NCBI RefSeq assembly: GCF_024721175.1
Contig: NZ_CP099399.1
Coordinates: 2,480,001 to 2,544,000, forward strand
Source: Rhizobium sp. Pop5
Lineage (GTDB): Bacteria; Pseudomonadota; Alphaproteobacteria; Rhizobiales; Rhizobiaceae
Direction of reading: 5' to 3'
DNA: 64,000 nt
Below, piece after piece: positions 14,131-23,221 of this stretch. Numbering within the stretch: the first letter of the stretch is position 1; every line of letters begins with the position of its first letter. The notes under the pieces were generated by a model. That model was given only the letters and a program-made list of their open reading frames with translations. It searched no databases and was not told where the DNA came from. Position numbers and translations under genes: made by a program.

Positions 14131-17100
14131 TTACTGAGCCTGAACGCCGGGCACCTGGTCGAAATTGAGTGAACCGGGCGGCAACTGGCTGGCGCGCCGC
14201 GCCGCTTCCGCCTCGGCGGCCGCCCTCTCGGCATCCGCCTTGGCTTTGGCTTCCGCCGCCGCGCGTGCGGCATCAGCCTCGGTGGCAGCTTTCTCCTGGG
14301 CTGCCTGCTGTGCCAGCATGCGCAGGCGTTCTTCCTCCGCCTGCCGCTGCCGCTCGATCTCCGCCGCCTTGACACGCTCGGCGTCGTTGAAGCGATAGAG
14401 TGCTGCCTCACGGCGCAGCCGCTGCTTTTCGAGCACGATCGCCTGCAGCCGCTCGACGCGGCGGCGCTCGCGCTCGAAGGCGCGCAGCGACAGATAGCTG
14501 GTGATATCGGTCACATCCATTGTCTTGCCGGGCGACGGCAGCATGCCGGAAAAGTTCAGCCCGAGTGCCGGGTCGGCGCCGGAAAGCGCTTCCGCACCCG
14601 GATTGAGCCCGACGCCGATCGTCGCGCTGATCCGCTCCTCCGGCAGCGCGATCTGCGCATCGGCCGTGATGCGGCCAAGATCGTTGGCAATGGCGACGTT
14701 CTGCACCCTCACCGTCCCGTCGGTGATGTTGAAGGGAATGCCGAGCGGCGGCAGCTTCGCCTCGCCGTTGCTGAGCAGCGTCTCGACGATCGGATGGACC
14801 TTGCCGGCGGTGATCTGCTCCTGCATCGTGTCGGTTGCGGCAAGCAGCGGCGGCAGGATGGCAAGGTTCAGCCCGCGTATGCTGGTCTCGCCGAGCTTCA
14901 GCTCGCCCGAGCCGTTGAGCGAGCTGGCGATCTCGCCGATCGTCTTGCCCGAAGCCTCCATCGACAGCGACAGGCCGAACTTGCCGTTGGCGATCGGCGC
15001 GCCGTCGCGCAGCCAGACGACGCCGGCAAGATCGGAATCGGCAAGCGAAAGCTTCGTCTGCAGGAAGCCGGTGCCGTCCGCATTGGTGAAGAGCAGGCTG
15101 CCGGAGAGCGCTCCGCCGTCCCAGTTGCCGGCCATGTCGTTAAGCTGCAGCTCGTCGCCCTTGTAGGCGACGTTGCTGGTGAAGTCGGAGACCGCCGTTT
15201 CCGGCAGGCCCGGCCAGAATTGCTTGGCCGAAAGCTTCAGGTTGACGTCGAGATCCTTGAAGACAGGCAGTCCGAGCGGCGCCTTCGTCAGAGCGCCGGT
15301 GGCGGGATCGACGATCTGGCCGAACACCGCTTCACCGAGCCAGCCGGCATCAGCCTTGGCAAGGGTCAGTTCGCCGCTTGCCGTCGTCTTTGCCGCCTTC
15401 CGGTCGAAGGTCAACGCGCCTGAAAATTCATTGTCGGCCGCATGGCCCTTGAGATCGGAGAAGACGATCTTGTCGCCGTCGACGGCGGCTTTGGCCTGCA
15501 GGCCGAAAGGCAGCCCTGCCCCGGTCTGCGGCAAGGCGATGCCGTTCATGATGAGATAGGGATCGATATCGGCGCTGTCGAGTGAAAGCGCGATCTTCCC
15601 GTTCATGAAGCTTTCCGGCCGGACGTCGACCTTGCCATTGGCGGTAAACGAGGTCCGGTCGGTGGCAAAGGTCAGCGCCGCTTCAGCGGGGTCGTTGCCC
15701 GATGCCTGAACTTTCAGCGTCAGGCGGCCATTGGCGCCGACATCGACGGGCAGCGGGTCGAGCCCGGCCTGGCCGAACAGGATCGACGGCACGGCATTTT
15801 CCAGCGTCGCCTCCAGGCTGGTCGTGCCGTTGCCCGTCAGCGCCAGCAGGTCGGACATGCGGTAGTCGAGATTGACGCGGCTGCCGTTCGACACGCCGGC
15901 AAGCGTCACCGTCAGCGCATTACCCTCATCGCCGCCGAGTGTGAGCGCGCCGCGCAGCGCCGTATTGCCGTACCAGCCGGCATTGCGCACCAGCCGGTCG
16001 AGCACCGGGTGATGCGGCAGGCGCTCGCGCAGCATGGTGAAGAAACCGCCGGGATCGGCCGATTTGAAGGTGATCTCGCCGGCGCCCTTATAATCGAGCA
16101 GCGAGCCTTCCGCCCTTCCCGTCGCCGTCAGCTCGGCTCCGGCAATATTCTTGATCGACAACCGGTCGACGGCAAGCGCGCCGTCGGCGATGGTAAATGT
16201 CGTTTCGACATTCTCGGCGCTGACGCCGAAGGCGTTGAATTTGTCGGCCTTGAGCTGGGCGGCGATCTTGTGGTCGAGCACGTTGTCGCCGGTATCCTGG
16301 CCGGTCAGCAATCCCGTCAGCGCCTGCAGGGCGTCGAGATCGAGCGTATCGCCGTTCAGCGCCACAGACAGCGTCGGCGTCTGGCCGGAGACCGCCTGCC
16401 GCTCCAGCCGTCCCTTCAGTGTCGCCGGGCCGATGGCGACCTCGAGATTTTCGAAACGCTGCAATTCGTGCGTCAGGCTGACATTGGCCGAAAAGCCCGC
16501 CTGTCGCAATTGCCGGATCGCCGGATCGACCGAGCCGGCAAGCCAGGAAGCAAGCCCGGTCGGCTGGCTGGAGGCCACCACGATCTGCCCGTTGAAAGAG
16601 GGCTCGCCCTTGAGCAGAAGCTTGCCCTTGCCTTCCACCTGGGTGCGGCCCGGCAGCGTACCGGTGGCACTGTCGATCATCCAGCCGGTCCCGGCGGGCT
16701 CAAGCTCCAGCTGCACGTCGCGCAGCGTCGTGTCGCCGGCAACGATCGCCGGCAGCTTGACGCTCGCCTTTCCCGGCACCTGCGGGATCGGCACCTGGCC
16801 GACGATATCGATCAGCGAGCTCAGCCGCTGGCGCGCCGAAACCGCCGCATCGCGCGTCGTCTTGCCCGATGCGCCCTGATTGGCGATGCGGTTGACGTCG
16901 ATCTGCTGCCCGTCGGCGGTCAGCAGGAATTCCGGCGCATTGCCGGTATCGAGCGTTGCCTCGCCTGTTATGACATAGGGATCGTCGGTCGGCCCGATCT
17001 CCATACGGTATTCGGGGATGCGGATGCGCTCGTTGGTGAGCTCGAAGCGGCCCTTGGCGCGCGGTGGCTGAATACGTTTGTCGGCGGGCTTGGCCGCGTT

Positions 17101-17841
17101 GCCGTCTTCGATCGCCGCCGAAAGCTGGCCCTGGTAATTCGGCTTGCTATCGACGAGCTTCAACTCACCGTCGAGATCGATGGTGACAGGGTGCTTGTCC
17201 GGCGAGAGCTTCGTGCGCATGCGCAGCGCACCCTTCTCGTCGGGCTGGCTGCTGGAGATGGAGAAGCTTCCATGCTCGCCGTCGAGCGCCGCGTCACCCT
17301 CGATACGCCAGGGGCCGGCCAGCGATTTCGCCGACATTTCGGCATTGAGGCCTGTGATATGGCGCGAGCGTCCCGACTGGTCGTCGATGAACTCCACTTC
17401 GCCGCCGCTGACATGCACGTTTTCGAGAACGACGGTCTTTGCCGGTATTTCCGGACGGCTGCCGCGCATCCAGTCGAGCGTGCCGTCTTTCAGCAATCTC
17501 AAGCGCACCTTCGGATTGACGACGCGCATGTCGAAGATCAGCGCCTCGCCCGACAGGAAAGGCGCAAGCTCGGCATCCATGGAGAACTGCTCGACCTTGA
17601 CGATCGGCGTGCCGTCCGCCTCCTGGCCGACGCGCACGTCATGCAGCGTAACGGAAGGAAAGGGCAAGAGGCGCGCATCCACCGTGCCATGGACGGTGAC
17701 CTTCTTGCCGATGATGCGGCTTGCCTGGTCCTCGAAATTCTTGCGGAAATCCGTCCAGTCGATGAACAGCGGCGCAAGCAGCGCCACAAAGAGCGCCGCG
17801 ACGATCACTCCCCCCAGAAAGACGAGGAACCGGCCTACCAA
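14131..17841 (-). CDS. AsmA family protein
   Basis: A 1236-residue protein with one N-terminal membrane segment (FLVFLGGVIVAALFVALLAPLFIDW) followed by the AsmA N-terminal motif (FRKNFEDQASRIIGKKVTVHGTVDARLLPFPSVTLHDVRVG), a long beta-rich periplasmic region, and an AsmA_2-type C-terminal half (GEITFKSADPGGFF, SLNGSGELKLGETSIRGLNLA). The last ~110 residues are an Arg/Glu/Ala-rich coiled coil (RRRVERLQAIVLEKQRLRRE...) and a short Pro/Gln tail. AsmA proteins are thought to move or organise phospholipids between membranes. The start is a TTG with GGAG nine bases upstream; a GTG follows directly. The coiled-coil extension is longer than in enterobacterial AsmA. Confidence 0.9.
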   Translation of the reverse strand: MVGRFLVFLGGVIVAALFVALLAPLFIDWTDFRKNFEDQASRIIGKKVTVHGTVDARLLPFPSVTLHDVRVGQEADGTPIVKVEQFSMDAELAPFLSGEALIFDMRVVNPKVRLRLLKDGTLDWMRGSRPEIPAKTVVLENVHVSGGEVEFIDDQSGRSRHITGLNAEMSAKSLAGPWRIEGDAALDGEHGSFSISSSQPDEKGALRMRTKLSPDKHPVTIDLDGELKLVDSKPNYQGQLSAAIEDGNAAKPADKRIQPPRAKGRFELTNERIRIPEYRMEIGPTDDPYVITGEATLDTGNAPEFLLTADGQQIDVNRIANQGASGKTTRDAAVSARQRLSSLIDIVGQVPIPQVPGKASVKLPAIVAGDTTLRDVQLELEPAGTGWMIDSATGTLPGRTQVEGKGKLLLKGEPSFNGQIVVASSQPTGLASWLAGSVDPAIRQLRQAGFSANVSLTHELQRFENLEVAIGPATLKGRLERQAVSGQTPTLSVALNGDTLDLDALQALTGLLTGQDTGDNVLDHKIAAQLKADKFNAFGVSAENVETTFTIADGALAVDRLSIKNIAGAELTATGRAEGSLLDYKGAGEITFKSADPGGFFTMLRERLPHHPVLDRLVRNAGWYGNTALRGALTLGGDEGNALTVTLAGVSNGSRVNLDYRMSDLLALTGNGTTSLEATLENAVPSILFGQAGLDPLPVDVGANGRLTLKVQASGNDPAEAALTFATDRTSFTANGKVDVRPESFMNGKIALSLDSADIDPYLIMNGIALPQTGAGLPFGLQAKAAVDGDKIVFSDLKGHAADNEFSGALTFDRKAAKTTASGELTLAKADAGWLGEAVFGQIVDPATGALTKAPLGLPVFKDLDVNLKLSAKQFWPGLPETAVSDFTSNVAYKGDELQLNDMAGNWDGGALSGSLLFTNADGTGFLQTKLSLADSDLAGVVWLRDGAPIANGKFGLSLSMEASGKTIGEIASSLNGSGELKLGETSIRGLNLAILPPLLAATDTMQEQITAGKVHPIVETLLSNGEAKLPPLGIPFNITDGTVRVQNVAIANDLGRITADAQIALPEERISATIGVGLNPGAEALSGADPALGLNFSGMLPSPGKTMDVTDITSYLSLRAFERERRRVERLQAIVLEKQRLRREAALYRFNDAERVKAAEIERQRQAEEERLRMLAQQAAQEKAATEADAARAAAEAKAKADAERAAAEAEAARRASQLPPGSLNFDQVPGVQAQ

Positions 17842-17878
17842 TGCAAGGATTCTCCATTCGGAATTCTGTTGCCGACAC

Positions 17879-17930
17879 TAGAGCATGGTGCCGAAAAGTG
17901 TGAGCGGTTTTCGGGCGACATCATGCTCTA
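17879..17930. repeat. RIME-like palindrome
   Basis: TAGAGCATG at 17879-17887 pairs with CATGCTCTA at 17922-17930, and the inner CGAAAA/TTTTCG arms also pair. The centre GTGTGAGCGGTTTTCGG resembles the first palindrome of the elements at 2918 and 62910. It lies in the gap between the oxidase gene and asmA. Confidence 0.65.
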
Positions 17931-17989
17931 GCTCTTTAATGAAGAACGGGATTCGGGGGCAAGCCCAAGTTCATGAGAATCTTCCGTTT

Positions 17990-19402
17990 TCAGCCATGGT
18001 GGAAAATCTTGCCGGGATTGAAGATATCGTCCGGATCGAGCGCCTGTTTCACCTGTCGCATCAGATCCACCGTACCGCCGAGTTCCTGCTCCAGGAACGC
18101 CATCTTGCCCTGCCCGATCCCATGTTCGCCGGTGCATGTTCCATCCATGTCGAGCGCCCGGCGGCTGAGCCGCTCGACGAAGCTCTCGGCCTTGGCGATG
18201 TCCTCGGCGCTCTTGTCGTCGAACAGCAGCAGCACGTGGAAATTCCCGTCGCCGGCATGGCCGACGATCGGGCCGAGCAGGCCGTGTTCCTCGATATCCG
18301 CCTGCGTTTCTGAAACGCAATCGGCAAGTCTCGATATCGGAACACAAACATCGGTCGAAAGTGCGGCAAGCCCGGGCGCCAGCCCCCGGGCCGCCCAATA
18401 GGCGTCGTGGCGCGCCTTCCAGAGCTTCGTGCGCTCCTCGGCATTAGCGGTCCACAGAAATTCGCCGCCGCCGCATTCCGCCGCGATTTCAGCGAAGGCG
18501 GCCGATTGCAGCGGCACCGTCTCGTCGGTGCCGTGGAACTCGAGGAAGAGCGTCGGGCTTTCGGCATAGGAAAGCCCGGAATAGGCATTGCAGGCCCGCA
18601 TCTGCACGGTGTCCAGCAGCTCAATGCGCGCCACCGGGATGCCCATCTGGATCGTCATGATGACGGCATCGCAGGCGGCCTTGATGCTCGGGAAGGCACA
18701 GGCCCCGCCAGCGATCTTCTGCGGGATCGCCTGCAGGCGCAGCGTCACCGAGGTCAGGATGCCGAGCGTGCCCTCGGCGCCGACCAAAAGCCGCGTCATG
18801 TCATAGCCGGCCGAGGATTTGCGAGCGCGCCGGGCGGTGCGGATCTCCTCGCCATTGGCGGTAACCACGGTGACGGCAAGCACATTGTCCTTCATCGTCC
18901 CGTAGCGCACGGCATTGGTGCCGGAGGCCCGCGTCGAGGCCATGCCGCCGATCGAGGCGTTGGCGCCGGGGTCGATCGGGAAGAAGAGGCCGGTATCGCG
19001 CAGGTGGATATTCAGCGCCTCGCGTGTCACCCCCGGCTCGACGGTGCAGTCGAGATCTTCGGGATTGACTTCGAGCACCCGGTTCATGCGGCTGAAATCG
19101 ATCGAAATCCCGCCATTGGCGGCGTTGACCTGGCCCTCAAGCGACGTGCCGACGCCGAAGCCGATCACCGGCACCTTGTGGGCGGCGCAGACCTTGACCG
19201 CGGCCTTCACATCCTCGGCGCTCTCCGCAAAAAGCACGCCGTCGGGCAACTGCGATGGAATGTAGGTCGTCGTATGGGCATGCTGCGCCCGGAAGGACTG
19301 GCCGGTCTGGAAGCGCTCGCCGAAGCTCTGCTTGAGAATGCCGAGCACGGCCGATATCCCCGCCTCGTTGCGTATGCCGGCCTTCGCGTCCTTCAGCGCC
19401 AT
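17990..19402 (-). CDS. FAD-binding oxidoreductase, D-lactate/glycolate dehydrogenase type
   Basis: A 470-residue flavoprotein of the GlcD/Dld family that oxidises 2-hydroxy acids. The PCMH-type FAD domain is shown by YIPSQLPDGVLFAESAEDVKAAV, PVIGFGVGTSLEGQ and DPGANASIGGMASTRASGTNAVRYG. The C-terminal domain ends with the typical GHAGDGNFHVLLLF, DGTCTGEHGIGQGK and LDPDDIFNPGKIF. The start MALKDAKAG was chosen for the GGGAG ribosome site and family length; upstream ATGs at 19435 and 19510 are alternatives. It is divergent from an amino-acid ABC operon. The substrate is not determinable from sequence alone. Confidence 0.88.
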   Translation of the reverse strand: MALKDAKAGIRNEAGISAVLGILKQSFGERFQTGQSFRAQHAHTTTYIPSQLPDGVLFAESAEDVKAAVKVCAAHKVPVIGFGVGTSLEGQVNAANGGISIDFSRMNRVLEVNPEDLDCTVEPGVTREALNIHLRDTGLFFPIDPGANASIGGMASTRASGTNAVRYGTMKDNVLAVTVVTANGEEIRTARRARKSSAGYDMTRLLVGAEGTLGILTSVTLRLQAIPQKIAGGACAFPSIKAACDAVIMTIQMGIPVARIELLDTVQMRACNAYSGLSYAESPTLFLEFHGTDETVPLQSAAFAEIAAECGGGEFLWTANAEERTKLWKARHDAYWAARGLAPGLAALSTDVCVPISRLADCVSETQADIEEHGLLGPIVGHAGDGNFHVLLLFDDKSAEDIAKAESFVERLSRRALDMDGTCTGEHGIGQGKMAFLEQELGGTVDLMRQVKQALDPDDIFNPGKIFHHG

Positions 19403-19631
19403 CCCTTTGATCTCCCTGCCATTCCGTGGATACATATCCTCTTTCGCAGATAGGCCGGGTATGCGGCAAGTCAAAGCGGCTGTCCAGTTAAGATTGGCAG
19501 AAGATTTCATTCCCCCTTTGTTATAGGCGCCCCCGCCCTTTCAGGGCGCACGGCCCGTCCGTTGGCCGGTCATGCCCTTTTTTAGAACATGCCTATTGAC
19601 AAGTCACAGCCGATGCCGCTCGATATGCAAA

Positions 19632-19665
19632 TCCAATAAACAAGACATGTGTCCAATATATTGGA
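19632..19665. promoter_or_regulatory. Palindromic operator upstream of the amino-acid ABC operon
   Basis: TCCAATATATTGGA at 19652-19665 is a perfect 14-base palindrome, and a third half-site TCCAATA lies at 19632-19638. All are within 70 bases of the solute-binding-protein start. A TTGACA hexamer occurs at 19596-19601. No regulator gene is adjacent, so the binding protein is unknown. Confidence 0.5.
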
Positions 19666-19699
19666 TTAAGATATGAGCGTTCAAACAAGGGGAACCATC

Positions 19700-20548
19700 A
19701 TGACCGTCTCGCTCCGCGCCAGCGCGCTTTCGCTGGCAACCGCTCTCGTTCTTTCCGCCATGCCCGCCGCCGCCCAGCAGGCCAAGAGCAAGCTCGACGA
19801 AGTGCTGGCTCGCGGCCATCTCGTCATGGGAACCGGCAGCACCAATGCGCCGTGGCACTTCAAGAGCGCGGATGACAAGCTTCAGGGCTTCGACATCGAT
19901 ATGGGCCATATCGTCGCCAAGGCGCTATTCGGCGATCCTGACAAGATCGAGTTCGTCAACCAGTCGTCCGATGCCCGCATCCCCAACATCACCACCGACA
20001 AGGTCGATATTACCTGCCAGTTCATGACCGTGACCGGCGAGCGCGCGCAGCAGATCGCCTTCACCATCCCCTACTACCGCGAAGGCGTCGGCCTGATGCT
20101 GAAGTCCGACGGCAAATATGCCGATTATGCCGCGCTGAAGGCCGCCGGCTCGTCCGTCACGATCTCGGTGCTGCAGAACGTCTATGCCGAGACCATGGTG
20201 CATGCGGCCTTGCCGGAGGCGACCGTCGACCAGTACGAATCCGTCGACCTGATCTATCAGGCACTGGAATCCGGCCGCGCCGACGCCGTGGCGACCGACC
20301 AGTCGTCGCTCGCCTGGTACATGACGCAGAACCCCGGCCGCTATAAGGATGCCGGCTACGGCTGGAACCCGCAAACCTATGCCTGCGGCGTCAAGCGCGG
20401 CGATCAGGATTGGCTGAACTTCGTCAACACCGCCCTGCATGAGGCCATGACCGGCGTCGAATTCGACTTCTACGCCAAGTCGTTCAAGACCTGGTTCGGC
20501 AAGGATCTGACGCCGCCCCAGATCGGCTTCCCGGTCGAATACAAGTAA
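19700..20548 (+). CDS. Amino-acid ABC transporter substrate-binding protein
   Basis: A periplasmic family-3 solute-binding protein of 282 residues. The signal peptide is MTVSLRASALSLATALVLSA with cleavage near AAAQQ. The mature protein follows the family pattern: LDEVLARGHLVMGTGSTNAPWHFK, LQGFDIDMGHIVAKALFGD, the conserved ARIPNITTDKVDITCQFMTVT segment and IAFTIPYYREGVGLML. AAGGGG precedes the chosen ATG. It is the first gene of a five-gene transport operon ending in a RidA gene. The ligand is probably a polar amino acid or related compound. Confidence 0.92.
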   Translation: MTVSLRASALSLATALVLSAMPAAAQQAKSKLDEVLARGHLVMGTGSTNAPWHFKSADDKLQGFDIDMGHIVAKALFGDPDKIEFVNQSSDARIPNITTDKVDITCQFMTVTGERAQQIAFTIPYYREGVGLMLKSDGKYADYAALKAAGSSVTISVLQNVYAETMVHAALPEATVDQYESVDLIYQALESGRADAVATDQSSLAWYMTQNPGRYKDAGYGWNPQTYACGVKRGDQDWLNFVNTALHEAMTGVEFDFYAKSFKTWFGKDLTPPQIGFPVEYK

Positions 20549-20567
20549 GGTCGCCTGGGACGGCAGG

Positions 20568-20600
20568 GGCCTCCGGAGAATGTTCTCCCCTCCGGAGGTC
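20568..20600 (+). terminator. Intercistronic hairpin after the binding-protein gene
   Basis: GGCCTCCGGAG (20568-20578) pairs with CTCCGGAGGTC (20590-20600) over an 11-base loop, followed by TCTTCC. There is no proper T tract. Such hairpins commonly protect the binding-protein message and reduce read-through into permease genes. Confidence 0.6.
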
Positions 20601-20640
20601 TCTTCCGCCCGTTCTTCACCCTTGATTGCAGGATTGCGCC

Positions 20641-21303
20641 ATGGGTTATACGCTCAATTTCGCCGCCGTCTGGCGCAGCTTCGACCAGTTGCTCGAAGGT
20701 TTGCTGCTCAGCCTAGGCCTGGCTTTCATTTCCATCCTCATCGGCGCTGCGATCGGCCTCTTCGTTGCCTTTGCGCTGACGTCGAAAAGCCGATGGCTGC
20801 AGCGCCCCGCCGCGCTCTACGTCACGATCATCCGCAACCTGCCGATCCTCGTTCTCGTTCTCTTCGCCTTCTTCGCGCTGCCGCAGCTAGGCATCAGGAT
20901 CGGCAAGATCCAGAGCTTCGTCGCGGTGCTGTCGATCTATTCCGGCGCTTATCTCGCCGAAGTGTTCCGTGCCGGCCTGCTCTCCATTCCGAAAGGCCTG
21001 ACGGAAGCGGGACTCGCGATCGGCCTGACGCCGATGCAGATCCGCGTCTCGATCATCACGCCGCTGATGCTGCGCAACGTTCTGCCGTCGCTCTCCTCGA
21101 CCATCATCTCGCTGTTCAAGGATACGTCGCTTGCCGCCGCCATCGCGGTGCCGGAGCTGACGTTCGAGGCGAGGAAGATCAACGTGGAAACCTTCCGCGT
21201 CATCGAAACCTGGATCGTCGCCTCCGGCCTCTATGTCGTAACCTGTTCCGTGCTCGCCGCGCTGATGCGCGTCGTCGAGCGCCGGCTTGCCGTTCCGAGG
21301 TGA
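20641..21303 (+). CDS. Amino-acid ABC transporter permease (first subunit)
   Basis: A 220-residue HisM/GlnP-type inner-membrane permease. It starts MGYTLNFAAVWRSFDQLLEGLLLSLGLAF. Five hydrophobic segments are visible, with the ITIRNLPILVLV-like entry (YVTIIRNLPILVLVLFAFF) and the EAA loop in RAGLLSIPKGLTEAGLAIGLTPMQ that contacts the ATPase. AGGA precedes the ATG. It lies in the same operon as the second permease (4-base gap) and the ATPase. Confidence 0.9.
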   Translation: MGYTLNFAAVWRSFDQLLEGLLLSLGLAFISILIGAAIGLFVAFALTSKSRWLQRPAALYVTIIRNLPILVLVLFAFFALPQLGIRIGKIQSFVAVLSIYSGAYLAEVFRAGLLSIPKGLTEAGLAIGLTPMQIRVSIITPLMLRNVLPSLSSTIISLFKDTSLAAAIAVPELTFEARKINVETFRVIETWIVASGLYVVTCSVLAALMRVVERRLAVPR

Positions 21304-21307
21304 TGTC

Positions 21308-21973
21308 ATGACCGGATTTATTGCTTTTCTCGATCAGCTCTGGATCGCCCGCTTCGTCATCCTCAAGGGGCTCGGCGTCACGGTCTCGATCTCGCTGCTG
21401 GCGATCGTCATCGGGTCGCTGCTCGGCGTGCTCGTCGGGCTCGCGCTCGTCTACGGCAACCCAGTGCTGCGCCTGATCGTGCGGGCCTATACCGATTTCA
21501 TCCGGGGAACGCCGGTTCTGGTGCTGGTGCTGGCGAGCTATTACGTGCTTTCCACCGTCGGCATCGAGCTCGGCCCGTTCCAGGCCGGCGTGCTCGCTCT
21601 TGCGGTCTTCTGCTCGTCGCATGTGGGCGAGATCGTTCGCGGCGGCCTGCAGGCGATCCCGAGAGGCCAGACCGAAGCGGCGAAAGCGATCGGCCTCACC
21701 TTCAATCAGACCTTCGCCTATGTGCTCTGGCCGCAGGCGCTGCGCCAGTTCCTGCCCGCCTGGGTCAATACGGCGGCCGAAATGGTCAAGGCATCGACGC
21801 TGCTTTCGGTCATCGGCGTCGCCGAGCTGCTGCTGCGCACGCAGGAGATCATCTCGCGCAATTTCCTGAGCCTCCAGTTCTATTTCTTCGCGGGGCTTCT
21901 CTACTTCGTCATCAATTACGGCATCGAGCGCCTCGGCAAATATGTCGAGCGCAAGACGGTCGTTCCATCGTGA
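21308..21973 (+). CDS. Amino-acid ABC transporter permease (second subunit)
   Basis: A 221-residue permease homologous to its upstream neighbour. It has [22 protein letters not shown], the EAA loop [24 protein letters not shown] and a C-terminal membrane segment ending [14 protein letters not shown]. Two permease genes in tandem indicate a heterodimeric channel. GAGGTG precedes the chosen ATG. The ATPase gene begins 10 bases after its stop. Confidence 0.9.
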   Translation: MTGFIAFLDQLWIARFVILKGLGVTVSISLLAIVIGSLLGVLVGLALVYGNPVLRLIVRAYTDFIRGTPVLVLVLASYYVLSTVGIELGPFQAGVLALAVFCSSHVGEIVRGGLQAIPRGQTEAAKAIGLTFNQTFAYVLWPQALRQFLPAWVNTAAEMVKASTLLSVIGVAELLLRTQEIISRNFLSLQFYFFAGLLYFVINYGIERLGKYVERKTVVPS

Positions 21974-21983
21974 GGGCTCGGTC

Positions 21984-22754
21984 ATGAGCAAGGTACTTCT
22001 CGAAATTCAGGGGCTTCACAAGCAATATGGGCCCGTCGAGGTGTTGAAAGGCGTCGATTGCATCATGCAGCAGGGAGAGGTGATCTCGATCATCGGCTCC
22101 TCCGGCTCCGGCAAAACGACGATGCTGCGCTGCATCAACATGCTCGAGGACTTCCAGGGCGGGCACATCCGGCTCGACGGCGAAGAGATCGGTTACGACG
22201 AGTCCGGCGGCGTACGCCGGCGCAAGAGCGAGAAGGAAATCGCCCGCCAGCGGGCGCTGACCGGCATGGCCTTCCAGCAGTTCAATCTCTTTCCGCATAT
22301 GACCGCCGCCCGCAATGTCATGCTCGGCCTCGTCAAGGTGAAGAAGATGCCGCGCGACGAAGCGCGCGCCGTCGCCGAGAAGTGGCTCGACCGCGTGGGT
22401 CTGGAATCGCGCGCCGACCACTATCCCGGCCAGCTCTCCGGCGGCCAGCAGCAGCGCGTCGCCATTGCCCGCGCCATCGCCATGAACCCGCGGCTGATGC
22501 TGTTCGACGAAGTCACCTCGGCGCTCGATCCCGAGCTTGTGGGCGAGGTCCTGCAGGTCATCAAGGGGCTTGCCGCCGACGGCATGAGCATGCTGCTCGT
22601 CACGCACGAAATGCGCTTCGCCTACGAGGTCTCCTCTCGCGTGATCTTCATGAACAAGGGCGTGATCTGCGAGGAAGGCAATCCAAAGGAGATGTTCGTG
22701 CAGCCGAAGACGCAGCGTCTCGCGGAATTCCTGAAAACGTCAAGCTTCAACTAA
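21984..22754 (+). CDS. Amino-acid ABC transporter ATP-binding protein
   Basis: A 256-residue ATPase of the GlnQ/HisP class. Walker A is GSSGSGKTT (residues 38-46), the Q-loop lies in [17 protein letters not shown], the signature is [17 protein letters not shown], Walker B is [16 protein letters not shown] and the H-loop is [18 protein letters not shown] charged insertion near residues 70-90 ([20 protein letters not shown]) is slightly longer than in GlnQ. The GAGGG ribosome site precedes the ATG. It couples ATP hydrolysis to the two upstream permeases. Confidence 0.93.
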   Translation: MSKVLLEIQGLHKQYGPVEVLKGVDCIMQQGEVISIIGSSGSGKTTMLRCINMLEDFQGGHIRLDGEEIGYDESGGVRRRKSEKEIARQRALTGMAFQQFNLFPHMTAARNVMLGLVKVKKMPRDEARAVAEKWLDRVGLESRADHYPGQLSGGQQQRVAIARAIAMNPRLMLFDEVTSALDPELVGEVLQVIKGLAADGMSMLLVTHEMRFAYEVSSRVIFMNKGVICEEGNPKEMFVQPKTQRLAEFLKTSSFN

Positions 22755-22774
22755 TGGGCAGTTTCAACCGACGG

Positions 22775-22794
22775 GACGGCGCGAGCGCGCCGTC
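22775..22794 (+). terminator. Hairpin between the ATPase and ridA genes
   Basis: GACGGCGC and GCGCCGTC flank a four-base loop, followed by GCTTTCC. The T tract is weak, so it may attenuate rather than end transcription into ridA. Confidence 0.5.
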
Positions 22795-22827
22795 GCTTTC
22801 CAAGCAAAAAGAAGAAAGAGAGATCCC

Positions 22828-23217
22828 ATGACGATCAAGCGTTATGGCGCCGGGGAAACCGGTGCCGGTGGACAGCCCCTGCCCTTCGCGCGCGCCGTAG
22901 AGGCCGGCGGCTGGCTTCACGTATCCGGCCAGGTGCCGATGGAAAAGGGCGAGATCATCGACGGCGGCATCGTTCTCCAGACCCGCAAGGCCATCGAAAA
23001 CCTGATCGCCATCCTGCACGAGGCTGGCTACGGGGTCGAGGACGTGGTGTGCGTCGGCGTCTGGCTGGACGACCCGCGTGATTTCTGGAGCTTCAACGGC
23101 GTCTATGCCGAATATTTCGGAAGGAACCCGCCGGCCCGCGCCTGCGTCCAGTCGCGGATGATGGTCGATTGCAAGGTCGAGGTCGACTGCGTCGCGTACC
23201 GGGCCGACAGGAACTGA
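22828..23217 (+). CDS. RidA family (reactive intermediate/imine deaminase) protein
   Basis: A 129-residue YjgF/YER057c/UK114-family protein. The fold markers are GGWLHVSGQVPM, LQTRKAIENLIAILHEAGYGVEDVVCVGVWLDD and PPARACVQSRMMVDCKVEVDCVAYR. The PAR arginine is the catalytic residue of active RidA enzymes and is present. RidA hydrolyses reactive imines/enamines formed when amino acids are oxidised or dehydrated. Its place at the end of an amino-acid uptake operon suggests the imported compound gives such intermediates. It is convergent with the aldo/keto reductase gene 4 bases away. Confidence 0.9.
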   Translation: MTIKRYGAGETGAGGQPLPFARAVEAGGWLHVSGQVPMEKGEIIDGGIVLQTRKAIENLIAILHEAGYGVEDVVCVGVWLDDPRDFWSFNGVYAEYFGRNPPARACVQSRMMVDCKVEVDCVAYRADRN

Positions 23218-23221
23218 GCTC

